Of a stretch of 64,000 nucleotides of DNA, positions 13,126 to 26,758 are shown piece after piece (within the stretch, counting starts at the first letter, position 1; the number at the start of each line of letters is the position of its first letter). The stretch is from NCBI GenBank assembly GCA_014904845.1, contig MU119307.1, forward strand, positions 110,625-174,624. The letters run 5' to 3'. A program made the position numbers and the translations under genes. The notes under the pieces are model-generated. The model did not search any database and was not told the DNA's origin. It was given only the letters and a program-made list of their open reading frames with translations. This DNA comes from Acephala macrosclerotiorum. Lineage: Eukaryota > Ascomycota > Leotiomycetes > Helotiales > Mollisiaceae.

Positions 13126-13905
13126 ATGGGATCTATTATCCTCAAACTCGTTACTGTTTTCCTTGTCACCTGCATTCCTCAAGTAAGAATCTTCCTCGTG
13201 CCTGTGGAAGGCCATCTTTCTGACAGTCATTCCAGTGTCTTGCCCGTAAACTGTCTCTTCGAGCAATCGCCGGAATGCCAGACCAGAATTTCGGCCCCAT
13301 GACATTCACGGGAACGATTCACGGCATTCCAGTTCAGTTGAATGGCACCGTTCAGGTACCAGATCCTTTGTGATTGCGTTCAACCCAGTCAGAAGCTGAA
13401 GCTCATTGTGCTAGGAAAACTATGCATACATGCGTCAGAAGTATCCTGAACTAGCTGCTAATTTCACAATTAATACGAACGAGACCTCGTCCTCTCAAGT
13501 GGATTTCGGGACTCTCAATCCAAGAGCAGTAACCATGGAGTGTTGTCCGATCGCATACGATGGTTACTACCTGACAGGACAACACGCAGCGAAATTCGAG
13601 GAAGGTATCACCTACCTCCACAATCACGTGGGTGTCTGTGGTGCCCAAGCCAATCAGTGTTCGCGAATAAGCTGTTCCAACGATGGCTCAATTGTCCTCT
13701 GCAATTTAGCAAGTCTCATCCCAAGTTTAATATCTAGGAAGAGCTAATTCCTTGCTAGCTTTCCCAGGAGATGCAAAGCAATTGTGCCATATTTGGAGAT
13801 TATGCTCAAAGTATCATCAACGATTGTGTCAAGGGTAAGGATGTTTGTGGAAGAGCCCATAACCCACAGGGCTGGTACGTACAAATAGCATTTGATGAGT
13901 GTTGA
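13126..13905 (+). CDS. Small secreted cysteine-containing protein (tandem copy 1), contains a GC-AG intron
   Basis: Four exons: 13126-13182, 13236-13355, 13415-13708, 13768-13905, about 202 residues. Exon 1 encodes a signal peptide (MGSIILKLVTVFLVTCI). The mature part has several cysteines (ECCPIAYDGYY, VGVCGAQANQC, ISCSNDG, NCAIFGDYA, NDCVKGKDVCGRA) and ends in WYVQIAFDEC. The layout resembles ascomycete small secreted proteins of unknown function; I cannot name a family. Introns 1 and 2 are GT-AG. The third (13709-13767) must start with GCAAGT, a GC-AG intron; reading through it ends the protein within 12 codons and loses the cysteine-rich C-terminus. A related gene follows at 14587, and a repeat block begins 2 kb downstream, a common setting for fast-evolving effector-like genes. 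Effector function is not shown. Confidence 0.75.
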
Positions 13906-14586
13906 AGAGTCTGTAGCATGAACGGGGATGGTTATCGCTTGAGTGCGGTCAAGCCGGACTCGAGATAAAGGGGCTGAACAAAGCCTGGGTAAGAGCTTCA
14001 TCAAGTTTGCCTCTCATTGGATTTTTTACTTAATAGAAACAACACTCTACTGCGTGGAGCTACACGATCATTGTTCTCAAACTGTGGTACACTGCAATTT
14101 CATACATTTTTTTGCTTTCTACTGTGGTGCACAACATAAGACATTTCCTTTTGTGCTGGTAGTAAGCATTCCATGTAGGGCAAAAGAATAAATCTAAATT
14201 TAGTATTGACGACCGGACCTATCCCTCAATGTCCCTACCACATGGATGCTTTACCAGTCTACTAATGTCCCCTCCTGCATGAGTAATGTCCTCAAGTTGA
14301 CGCCTGGCTTTGAAGGCGGTACTAAGTAGCGCCGATCTCCGTCTTGTCTAGCAGTTTTACAAAGCTCTAGCTTCGCTCTTCAGACGCGCTTGTATAGCAT
14401 GTTTCCTCAAGGCGCGCAAAGTGAAAATTTCCTCCTCTCTTCTCGCGTCCTTCACTCTCTTCTGCAATTGTGTTCCGTCTCCCACGACGACCTTCAACAC
14501 CTCACTGTCATAGGCTTATACAGTAACTTCGGTTGTCTTGTACAGTCCTCAATCCTCAAGCTTCGAAGACCGCGGCCGAATTCACC
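13906..14586. other. Intergenic between tandem secreted-protein genes
   Basis: About 680 bp holding the 3' end of copy 1 and the promoter of copy 2. No open frame worth reporting. A C/T-rich stretch before 14587 may be the leader of copy 2. Confidence 0.5.
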
Positions 14587-14828
14587 ATGATAATGACTTC
14601 AATCCCCTTCAAAATTCTTCTCCTGCTCCTGACCTTCCTACCACTAGTAAGCAGCTTCGAAAGCGCGTCTGCAAAGAGTCTTCACTGACGCAGATAGGTT
14701 CTGTCTGCTGCGCTCTTGGCCAACGATAGCACCGCTATTAATAAGCTCACTCCAATGAGATTCAAGGGCAAGTTGTATGGTGTTCAAGTCGAGCTCAATA
14801 GTACTGCCGAGGTAAGTGATTTAAAGGT

Positions 14829-15535
14829 CCACCAGGGGGTGCAGGAATACGTGACACACCAAAACTAAAATTAATTAAAACTTGATAATTTACTAATGAA
14901 ATTACTTCAAATTTAAAATACGATATTATTCATATTATCGAATTATTTCTAGTTAAAAAGTTTTTAATAATATTTATTAATTAATTTATAAAATAATAAT
15001 AAATATTTATTTTTTCGGTTTTTAATAATTAATTAAAATAAATCTATAAATAGAAATAGAAACCCTTTTAATCGAAACAAATAAAAATACTTTAGTTTAT
15101 TTTACAAAATTTAAAAACGGCTACGGGAATTATTTTTGATTACTTTATATAATACTAAAATTTCTTTATATAAAATTTTTTTTTTAAAAAAATTTATATA
15201 AAGAAATTTTTAATATTATATAAAATAATCAAAAATAACCCTCGTAACCGTTTTTTCATGTTTGAGAGAGACTAAATTCTATATAATAATATAAGTTAAA
15301 ATAAATTTTGTTTTTATTTATAATTTTGTTTTAATTAATTAATAAAATTTAAAAATTTAAATATATTTTATTATTTATAAAATCAAATAATTTATAATAT
15401 TAAAATTTATTTATATCAAAATATTTGTATTTTAAAGATAATTAGTGTCAAGTTTTATATGTTTTTATAAATAAACCGTTTTATTTTAATTAAATTCTAT
15501 TTTGGTGTATCACGAATTCCTGCACCCCCTGGTGG
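14829..15535. mobile_element. Inverted-repeat (MITE/foldback-like) element in an intron
   Basis: The 36-bp termini (14829-14864 and 15500-15535) are inverted repeats starting CCACCAGGGGGTGCAGGAAT with two mismatches. The 707-bp interior is AT-rich and has no coding frame. Its centre (15113-15255) is a near-perfect palindrome with arms of about 65-70 bp, so the transcript could form a long hairpin. I could not find a clear target-site duplication, so the superfamily is undecided. It lies wholly inside intron 2 of the second secreted-protein gene. Confidence 0.75.
15113..15255. repeat. Central palindrome of the intron element
   Basis: The left arm starts AAAAACGGCTACGGG and the right arm ends CTCGTAACCGTTTTT. 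When one is reverse-complemented they match over about 65 bp; most differences are C/T or G/A, as decay after RIP would leave. Confidence 0.75.
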
Positions 15536-15949
15536 TCCTGTTTTTTCCTCTCTTTCATGACACCAAGCCATTGCTGGACTTTGGCTGTCCATGTTCTTTT
15601 ATATATTTTGAAAATCAAATTATGGCTAATGATTTGAATCAACAGCAAATCCACGAACAATTCCGACACTTGCATCCTGAAGTCGCCATTAACCTCACTA
15701 CTACCGTCCTTGCCAATCACAAGCTTTCGTCGCTCACCGTATCCGAGTCTGCGTCAATTGAGGAGAGACAAATCCCCATTCCATATCTGAACAATCTTGG
15801 TCAACAATTCTGCTGTCCCAGCGATCCTTAGTAAGTCCTCCAAACAATTTTATTTGCAAGTTTTACAAGTTCTTAGTCTTTCACCTAACAAGTGTGGCGC
15901 GCTTCCACTCCCTGATATTCTGAAACAACTCGCAAAGATAAGTTGCTGA

Positions 15950-16150
15950 CTCTACCATTTAAAGGATAGAACCTTACGCCCAGTCTTTGGTCAGTCCTCG
16001 ACAATATTAATTATTTAAACAGGCTCGAAGGTTTTGCTACTTCGGATCTCGCTCTTACTTTGGAGTTAGCTGCTCCTAGGATAGGCTGCGTTATATGGTC
16101 CTATGGGAAAAACCGCCCCATGGTTTGAATAAGGCGCGTTCTTTTGAAAT
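15950..16150. other. Transition into AT-rich block
   Basis: Short balanced stretch after the second secreted-protein gene. It contains a possible remnant of that gene's last exon (about 16020-16080) and a CCCCATGGTTT motif also present near 30440 at the far edge of the second AT-rich block. Confidence 0.35.
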
Positions 16151-16503
16151 CTAAACCCGTGGATAAAGTCGAAAATTCGAGAACCCGTTTTATAAGTTTA
16201 TAAATTTTTATTTAAATATAATTATAATTAATTATTTAAAATAAATATTATTATTTTTATTAAATTTACAATTTTGAATTATTATATTTTAAACGTTTAA
16301 AATATTAAATTTTTTTTTATAATTTTAAATTAAATTTGTTTTTATTAAATATTATAAATAATTTTTAACGTTTAAAAATTACGTTTTAATTTTATTATTA
16401 TTATTATTAGTAGTATTAAAATACTTGAGTATATTAATATATTATATTTAATAATTATAATTTTTACGTACTAAATATAAAAATTATTAATTATTTAAAA
16501 AAT

Positions 16504-16590
16504 TAAATTTAAAATTAATAATATTAATATATTTTCAATTTTTACGTTAGTTTTTTTTTAATTAAAGTACGTGATAAGTACGTGTATATA
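16504..16590 (+). repeat. Left copy of ~10.25-kb-spaced direct repeat (possible LTR)
   Basis: Shares a run of about 30 identical bases, then an almost continuous match, with 26759-26850. At differing sites this copy mostly has C or G where the other has T or A. Spacing fits the ends of an LTR retrotransposon, but TG...CA ends and a target duplication could not be placed. Confidence 0.5.
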
Positions 16591-16911
16591 TCTCGATATT
16601 AGTAATCTCTATTTTTGTAATAAAAATTCAATTTATTTTTTAATATAATTTTTTATTTAATTATAAATTTAATAAATAGTTTTATAATTTAAAAGTTTAA
16701 TATTTATAAAACGATTATAAAAAATCGCTCGTTTAAAAAAAAAAAATAAAAGAATCTTATAATTATATCGATTATATTATAAATCTTTCGTAAAATTATA
16801 ATAATTTTATATAATATTAATTAAATAATTTTTTTTAAAAAAAAATCGTTTTAAAATAAAAAATATTTTTTAATTTTAATATTTCGTATTATATTTAATT
16901 TTTTTCTTATA

Positions 16912-17172
16912 TATTGTGGTGGGGCTATATGCTCTCCCTTCAAAATCCTTGTAAATAGCTAGTTTCGAGGGCAGTGCTGGTCACGTGTCTTCTAGTACAT
17001 AAGGAGCTTTCGCTCACTATAGACTAATCAACAACCCTTTCTACTTCTACTCTGACTGATTGATTGATTGATTTACGGATTACGGATTACTTCGGATGAG
17101 TCTAGCCCACTGGCTAAGACGAACTGACCTACGGTTGGGCCTTTTTGCTTTGTGCTCCATTGCCCTTCTACA
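16912..17172. repeat. Spared balanced-composition island inside the AT-rich block
   Basis: About 260 bp of ordinary composition flanked on both sides by extreme AT. It contains TGATTGATTGATTGATT, then TTACGGATTACGGATTAC, then a C/T-rich stretch and GTTGGGCC. No coding frame. It lies just inside the left direct repeat, where a retrotransposon leader or LTR 3' part could be, but that is inference. Confidence 0.5.
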
Positions 17173-20100
17173 ATATATTTTTTTATTTTTATTTAAATTA
17201 ATTTTTTTTTTATAAAATTAATATAAAATTTAATTCGATAATATTTTAATCGTAATAAAAAAAAATATTATAAATTACGTCGTTTTAATTTTTAATTATT
17301 CGTATATTCGTAAAAAAACTAAAAAAATATTAATTAATATATAAATCGATAATCGAAATTAAAAAAATAATTAAATTAATAATTTAATTATTTTAAATAC
17401 GAATTATAAATTTTTTTTTATTTATATTATATTTTAAAAAATTATATTTTATATAATTAATAAATTTTTATTCGTAATATTAATTGTATTATATAATTAT
17501 TAAAAATATTAATAATTCGACGTATTTTAAACGTAATCGAATTTTTATAATATAATATTTTAATCGATTTAAAAATTAATTAATAAAATCGAAATTTATT
17601 AAAATATAAAAATTTTTAAAATTAATTTATTATTATAAAAAGATTATATTTAATATTATTATTAATAAAATCGAAAAATTAATAATAAAATAAATAATAA
17701 AATAATAAAATTAATAATTAAATATTTTAAATTACAATTTATATAATTAATTAATAATAATTAATTATTTTTTTTATATTTTTAAAAGTTTAATTTAAAA
17801 TAAATTAATTTATTCGATTTAAAAAAATAAATTTTTATTTTTATTTTAAATTTTATTTCTTTATTTATTTTTATCAATTTTTTTATTTTAATCGTAAAAT
17901 TATTCGTATTAATAAACGTTTATAAAATTTTATTTAAATTAATTTTTATTATAATATTTATCAAATTATTATTTTTATATATTTATTATATTTTTTATAA
18001 TTTTTTACGTTCGTACGATTATTTTAAAATTATAATATTAATTTTAAAACATTTTTCGATTATTATTTTTAATTTTATTAAATAATCGTATAAAATATAC
18101 GAATTTGTATAAATAATAATAAAAATATTAAATAAATCGAATTATTTTATAAATTTTAAATATTAAAACGTTTTTAATAATTTTTTTATATTTTATAAAA
18201 TTTTAATATATTAAATTATTTTTTATTCGAATTTTATTAATTATTATAATTATATATTCAATTTACGAGTTTAAATCGATATTATTAACGTAGGAATTAT
18301 TTATAAATACGAATATTTTAATTGGTTTTAAATCGGTTAAAATATAATAAATATTATTTTAATTTTTTATTTAATAAATTCGATTTTTTTAATTTAATTT
18401 TTTTATTTAAATCGTATTTTATTTTCTTTTAATAATTATATAATTTTATTATTAAATATTAATTAATTTATAAATATTAAATATTAAATATTTTATTTAT
18501 AATTTAAATTTTTTTAAATTCGTAAATTATAATATCGATAATTTTAATATATTATTTATTTATATATTAACGATTTTAAATTTTTTTTTATTTTTTTTAA
18601 TTAAAAAATTTTTTTTTATTAAATTAAAATTTATAATTATATTATAAAATTATTTTTTAATTTATTCGTTAAATAATAAAATTTTTTATAAAAATAAATA
18701 TTTTAATTCGTTATTAAAAATTTAAATTACAATTTTCGTTTTTTTATATAATTCGTTTATTATTTTATTTTTAATTTTATATATTAATTTAAATTTAAAA
18801 ATTAAAATATTTTTATATATTATTAAATTATATTATATAAATTTAAAATCGTTTTTAATAAATTTTTTTTTTATTTTTTTTTTTATAATTTAATTATAAG
18901 TTTTATATTCGTTTTTTTATTTATTATATAAATTATATTAATAATAATTTTTTTTTTTATATAATATTAATTAAAATTTTTATTATTTATAAAATCATTA
19001 TTATTATTATTAATATTCGTAAAATTAAAATATTTTTATTCGAAATAAATTATAAATTTCAATTTATTTTTTATATTTTTTAATCGTTTATAACGTTTAA
19101 ATTAAATTTCGATTAAAATTAAATAATCGTTATTATTATTTTTTTAATTTTTCGTTTTTTTATATAATTTTTATAAAAATTCTTTTATTGTTTTTTTTAA
19201 TTTATAATTTTCGAAAATAAAATTTAATTAGAATTAATTTAAAATTTATTAATTCGTAAAATAATTATATAATATATTTTTTATTTATAATTATTAATAA
19301 TTTATATAATTCTTTATATTTTTTATATTTTTTAAAAATTCGAATATTAAAATTAATAAATAAATTTAAATATTAATAAAATTAATATAAATTCGTTCGA
19401 TTTTTATTAAATTATTATAAACTTTTATTATTATTTGTAATATTTATTTTTTTATAATATATTTTATTATTATTTTTAATATTATAAATTAAATTTTTTA
19501 ACGATTTTAAATATGTATCGATTTAATATTTTTTAATTACGTTTTATATTATTTATATAAATATTTTTATAACGAATTATACGTTTTAAAATTTTATAAT
19601 AAAATTTACAAATTATATTATTATTTAAATATATAATATTAATAATTATCAAATAATTAAATTTATAATTATTTATTAAAAAAATTTAAATCGTTTTAAC
19701 GATATTACGATTATATAATAATAATAATAAAATTTATTAATTTATTTTAATTATTAAAATATAAAAAATTTATATTTAATTTTATTAAAAATATTTATAA
19801 ATCGTCGTATTAATAAATATTTAAATTTTTTATATATATATTATAAATTTATATTTATTAAATAATATTAAATAAAAACTTTTTTTAATTTTATTAATAA
19901 AATGTATAAATATTTTTTTTTTATAATTCGAAATATTAAATTTAATTTATAAATCGATTTTTAATAAAATTAAATTATTAATATTAAATTTAAATTTTAA
20001 TATTTTATAATTTATTTTCAAACGTATTAATATTAATTAATAATTAAACTCGTTCGATTATAAAATAAAAAAATTAAAATTCAAAAAATATTTAAAAAAA

Positions 20101-23100
20101 ATTTGAAAATTATTAAATTATATTAAAATTTTTTTTTTTTTAAATTTTTAAAAAAATTAAAAAATTAAAAAATTATTATATTAATATAAATTCGCGTTTT
20201 ATTTAATTTTACGTTTTATTATATATCGATAATAAATATTTAATTATAATTTGTTTATTATTATTTAAAATAATTTTTTAAATATATTATAAAAAACTCG
20301 AAAGTTTTTTTAAAATCTTTCGAACTTTTTATAAAATTCGAAATTATTAAAAACAATTTTTACGAATATAATACAAAAATTCGTCGAAATATAATATTTA
20401 TTAAATACAATATAATTTAATAAATTATTTTTAACGAGTAAAATTAATTTTTTTTAAAGTATAATTTTAATTAAAAAAAAAATTAATTATCGATTTTTTT
20501 ATTTCTCGATTCGATATAATATATAAAGAATTAAATTTAAAAAATTATAAAATAAAAAAAAAAAAAATTTTTATAAAAAAAATCTAAATTAACGTATTTT
20601 AATTAAAACGAAAATTAATTTTTATAAATTATATAATTTATAAAAATCAATTTATAAATTTTTTTTCGAAAAAATAAAATTTACGTTTTTTTAATATATT
20701 TATACGTATTAATATTATAAATACTAAAAATATTTACTCGAAATATAAAATTATTAAAATAATTCGAATTAAAAATCGAAAAATTAAATATATTAAAAAA
20801 ATTTAATTCGTAAAAAAATATAATCGATTTAATTAAAACGAAAAAAAAATCGAATATTTATAAATAAAATATTTAAATACAAAAATTATTAAATTTTATT
20901 AAAATTATTATACGAAAAATCTCGAATAAAAATACTTTTAACGACGTTTTTAAAGTTTATAATATTTAATAAATATTTTTCAACGTTAAATTTTTTTTTA
21001 TTATTTAATTCAATTTTAAAATTTTAATATTTAATATTAATTTTATTATTATTAATATTATTAAACGAATTAATATTATTAAAAAATAAAAAATTAATTA
21101 TTTTTATAAAAATTTATAATAATAAATTTAAATATTATAAAAACAAATTTATTAAATATATTTATATAAATATTTAAAAATTTATATTCGAAAATAAATA
21201 TTAAATTTAAAAATTATTATAATACGTTTTTAATTATATTTAGTAATAAAACTAATAAATTCTATTATTAAAAACTTATTAAAAAAACTTATTTTTTAAT
21301 AAAATAATTAAAATTATAAAATCGAATTTCGAGATCGAAAAACGTTAAAATCGAATATTTAATTAATAAAATATAATTATATTCGTAATAATTCAAATAT
21401 AAAATTTAAATAAAATGATTTTTAAATACTTTAAAATATTATATAAAAAACTAATTTAAAAATAATTCGATTTACATTTAAATATACAAATAAAAACTAT
21501 TATACGCGATAATTTTTATTATATTTATTAAAACGTATTAAAATATTATTAAACGCTTTTTTAATTATTATTAAATTTTTAAATTACATATAAAAATATT
21601 CGTAATATAATTTTATTTCGAGCGAAAATAAAAACGGTTTTTAAAACATTTATAATCGAAAAAAAAAAATTATTAAAATATATTAAAATCGTATTTTACG
21701 AATCGTAAATATTATAATAAAAACATTTAATACGATAATTAAATTAATTGTAAAAAATTAAAAATAAATTAAAATAAAATCAAATATTTCGTTTATAAAA
21801 ATTCGAATTATTAAAATATTTATTATACGTTAAAAAAATATATATATAACGATTTTAAAAAATCGAAATCGTTTAATAAAAATAAAAAAATTTAATTCGT
21901 AATTAAATTCGAAAAATTAAATTTTAATATCGTTAAAAAATACGAATAATTCGTCGTTAAACTTATTAAAAAAAAGAAATTTATATAAAAACGATATTAT
22001 ATAATCGATTAATTATTTTATAATATTTTATAATACGATTAATAAATTTAAAACGTTAAATTAAACGAATTTAAAACTAGAAAAATAATAATTAAATTTA
22101 AAATCGATAAAATTTTATTTTTTAAAATTATTAATATCAATATATTAATTAAACGTATTACGTTTTACGTAGTTTTAATAAACGTATTTTTTTTATTTTT
22201 TTTTTAAAATATAAATAAACTACGAATTAAATTTAACAATTTTAATAATATACGTTTATTATTAAAACGTTTAAATATTTTTAAATATTATTTAATTTAT
22301 TCGAAAATTTAATTTATAATAATTATAAAATTTTTATAATAAAAATCGATTTTATTATTTATTATTTAATTAAAACGAAATTTAAACGATTATATAAACG
22401 CTTTAAATATTATCGATTATTAAATTCGCGCGAATATTAAAACGTAAAAAATATTTTACGAATTTTAAAAAAATAAAAAAAAATAACGAAATTTTATTAA
22501 TAATATTAAATAAATAATAAATTTTTCAATCGTTTTAAATTTATATTACGCGATAATTATAATTTCAATTATTTCGTTTATTTAAACGTATTATATCGAA
22601 ATAAATATTATATAATATTTACGTGCGATTCGAAATCGCATATAATTAATATTGTTTTATTTTTATTTTCGAAATAAAATTTTTGTATTTCGAGTTTCGT
22701 TTTTTAAATAATTTTAATCAATTATAAATTAATATATATACTAGAATTCAAAGAGAGATTTTACGTACGTTTAAATCGCTTTATTAATAAATTTAATATT
22801 TTTAATATAATATTAATATATTATAAATCGATAAAAAATTAATATTTTAAATCGTAAGCGAAAAAAATATAAAACGTTTTTCGAGCGTATTAAATTAATA
22901 TTTATTTTAAATTATTAATATTCGTTATTTATAATTTTAAAACGAATTTTAATTTTAAAGAATTTTATAATAATATTAAAAATTATATTAATAAAAATTT
23001 ATAATTCGATTAATTTAATAAAAAAATATTACGTTTTATTAAAACGTATATATAATATATTATTTTAAAAAAAATTTAATTTGTAAAAAAAAAAACGATT

Positions 23101-24485
23101 TTAAATAACGATTAAAATAATTAATAATATAATAAAATCGAATAATATTATTTTGATATTTTTTATTTTTAATATTTAATTAATTTATTTTTAAATTTTA
23201 ATATATTTATTTAAAAAAAAAAAATTATATATATTTTTAATAATAAATAAAAAAATATATTAATTATAATTATTAAATAAATTAAAATTTTTTCGTAATA
23301 TTATAATAAAATTATTTTATTAGAATTTTAAATAATTAAAAAAAAAATTTTAAAAAAAAAAATTAATTTTTATTAAATGTCGTTTTTAAAATAATAAAAA
23401 TTTTTTATAAAATCTCGAAAACGAAAATATATTAATATAAAACGTATAACGTTTATTATAAAAATAAAATTTTAATAAAATTTTTAATTTTCGATTTTTT
23501 TTATTTATTATAAAAAGTAATTATTTTTTATTCGAAATAATCGATATATAAATCGATAATACGTTTATTTTAAAAAATTAAATTATTAATTAAATTTATA
23601 AAATTTTTTACATTGAATATTTTTTTATTATTTAACGAATATAAATTAATAATAAACGAAATTAAAAATAAAATTGTATTTTTATAAAAAAAAAAAAATA
23701 AACGTTTAAATTTAATTAATTCGAAATTAAATTTTTATAAATAAACGTATTTTAAATAATATACTCGAAAAATATATATTAATTTTATTTATTAATTAAA
23801 AATTGCGTATAATATATTAATAATAATTTAATATTAAAATCTCGAAAAAAAATAAATCGTAATATTAAATAAATAATTTTAATTATAAATTTTAATTTTT
23901 TTATTTAAATTTATATTTAATAAAATTATTCGTTTTTATAAACGATTTTTTTATTATAAATAAAAATTTTAATTTGTAAATCGAATATATTATTATTTTT
24001 AATAATAAAATTTATAGTAATAAATAATTCGATTTACAAAATAATTTATTTTATTAAAATTTAATAAAATATAAAAAAATTATTTGTATTATTTTAATTT
24101 TTAAATTATATATAATAATAATTAAAATCGATATAAAAATTTCAATTTTTATTATTATTTATATCGATTTTTTTTTTTTACGAATATATAATTAAATTTA
24201 ATATTATTAAAAAAAACGTTTTATAATCGATATTATAATTATTAAATAATCGTATAAACGTAAAATTTTTTTAAAAATTAATCGATAAAAATAATTATTA
24301 AAAAAAATAATATTAAAAAAAATATATATAATTATTATTTTAATATAATAATATTTTTAATATTTTTTAATATTTTCAAATATAAAATTTTCAATTAATT
24401 TGAAAATTATAAATATCGAATTTAAATTTTTTTTTTTAAATTTAATTTAATCGATTAAATATTATAATAATTAATTTATAATTAA

Positions 24486-24595
24486 ATTTTGTATTATTAT
24501 TCGATAATAAAATAATATATTAATATTAATTATATGATTTTAATTATAATTTTGTATTATTATTCGATAATAAAATAATATATTAATATTAATTT
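24486..24595 (+). repeat. Two-copy tandem repeat, period 63 bp
   Basis: A unit of about 47 bp starting ATTTTGTATTATTATTCGAT occurs at 24486 and again at 24549 almost unchanged, inside the AT-rich block. It is followed by the short palindrome AATCGTTTAAACGATT. Confidence 0.6.
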
Positions 24596-26758
24596 AATTA
24601 AATAATCGTTTAAACGATTAATTAAATGATTTTAATTATAATTTTTATTATTTTTAATAATTATTTTTTAATTTTACGTTTATTTTATTTAATTATATAA
24701 ATAAATAAAAAATAAATAAAATTAAATTATTAATATTAAATTAAAATTGTAATATTTTATAATTTATTTTCGAATATATTAATCAATTTTTTTTTTTTAA
24801 AAAAAATATTTCATCGATTAATATTTTATTTTTTTATAAATATAATATTTTTTTTTCTCGAATAATTATTTCGATTATATTTATTATATTTTTAATTTTT
24901 ATAATCGATAAAATAAATATTAAAATTTAATTATTTTATATTTTTTTCATTAATTAATTAAATAATATATTATAATTAATATTAAATATTTTTTAATATA
25001 TTTTTAAAATTTATAAAATATATATAATATTTTTTAATATTATTATAAGTTTATAAAATATAATTTTTTATATTATTATTTTTACGATTTTTTTTTGATT
25101 ATTTTTTTCGAATTTATTATAATTTATTAAATAATAATTCGAAATTCTCGATTAATTTTTTAATAATAAAATTTTTAATAATATTTCGTAAAATATATAT
25201 TTTTTTATTTTTTTTAATATATTATTAAAATATATAGAATCTCGAATTTAATTTTTATATATTTAATAATTTTTTTAAACGAATAATTATAATTAAAAAT
25301 ATTATTTAAATAAAAATTTTATATTTATTTTTTTAATATAATTAAAAATATTTTTTCGTATATATTTAATATAATATTTATATTATTATAATAAATTCGA
25401 AATAATTATAAAAAATTTTAATAATTTAATTTTTTATTTTTAATTTTTTATTTTTATTCGAATTTTTAAATTTTTTTTTTTATATTATATAATTAATATT
25501 CATTATAAATTTCTCGTTAAAAATATTTAATTTTTTAAAATTTATAATTATTTTATTATATATTAAAAAATTAAAAAATTTATTATTATTATAAATTTAA
25601 TTTTAATAAATTTTTTTATTTATATTATAAATAATATTATATTTATTTAAAAATTTATTTATAATATTAATTTTTTATTATTTTTAATCGAATAAATTTT
25701 TTTTTAAAATATTTTTATTTTATAATAAATTATTATTTTATATTTATTTTTTAATAATTTTTTTAAATTTTTAAAATAACGTTTTTAAAAATACGTATAT
25801 TTTATTTTTATTTCGAAATATTTTTTATTATAATTTTAAAATTTTTTTTTGTTTTTTTAAATTCATATTTTATAAATTTTATATAAATTTAATTATCGAA
25901 TAATAAATACATTTTATTTAAATTTTTATTATATATTTAATTTAAATTTCAATTTTTATAATTTATTTAAAATAATTAAATTTTTAAATTAAATATTATT
26001 ATTTTTAAATAAAAATTTTAATTTATTTATTTAATTGTTTATATAATATATAAACGTTATTTTTTAATTTTTAAAATTATTTTTATAAAAATTTTATAAA
26101 ATTATATTTTTATATTCGAATTTTTTAAATATTTTTAATTTATATAAAATAAATTCGTTTAAATTTAATTTTTTAAAATCGATTTATTTTTCGTATTTAT
26201 TTTTATTATAATAAAAAAATTTTTTTTTTTATATATTTATTATTAAATAATAAAAAAATATTAAAAAAAAATAAATCGTTTTTTAAAAAAAAATTTTTTT
26301 ATTATTTTAAAATATTAATTTATATTTAAAAAAATTATTTATTTATTTATATATAAAATATAAATAAAAATTTAAATTAATTATAATTTAAATACGTTTT
26401 AAATAATATAAAAATTATTTATTTTTAAAAAACATATAATATATAACGTTTATTATTATTTTAATCGTCGATTTAAAAAAAAAAAATTTATAATTAATTT
26501 TTTTATTATACGTAATAAAAGTAAATTAAAAAAAATATAATTATTTTTTTAATAATTATTTTTTTAAATTTTTAATATTATATATAAAAATTTTTAAATA
26601 TTAAAAAAATTATATTTTTTATATAAAATCTTTTTAATATTTTTTCGTAAAACTTTTTAAATATTGAAAAAAAATTAAATATAAATTTTATTATTTTATA
26701 TTTAATTAATATTAATAATATTAAAATATTTAAATATATTAATATATTAAATATAAAA

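Larger units (their letters stand above)
14587..15949 (+). pseudogene. Small secreted protein (tandem copy 2), intron carries an inserted element, C-terminus aberrant
   Basis: Diverged paralogue of the gene at 13126. Exons: 14587-14646 (signal peptide ending LLLLLTFLPL), 14698-14811, 15646-15830, 15877-15949, about 143 residues. Introns sit at equivalent places. MRFKGKLYGVQVELNSTAE aligns with MTFTGTIHGIPVQLNGTVQ of copy 1, and RHLHPEVAINL with RQKYPELAANF. Intron 2 is 834 bp because it contains the inverted-repeat element at 14829-15535; its donor (GTAAGT) and acceptor remain. The frame then reaches KISC, matching RISC of copy 1, and hits TGA, so the last cysteines and the W...C end are lost. 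Downstream text around 16020-16080 (FCYFG...GVSC) resembles the lost exon in broken form. It is either a shortened working gene or, more likely, a pseudogene at the edge of the RIP block. Confidence 0.6.

Noticed and set aside
14825..15540. TA or 8-bp target duplication for the intron element
   Set aside because: Flanks do not show a convincing direct duplication; the outer bases instead extend the inverted repeat, so no superfamily is assigned.
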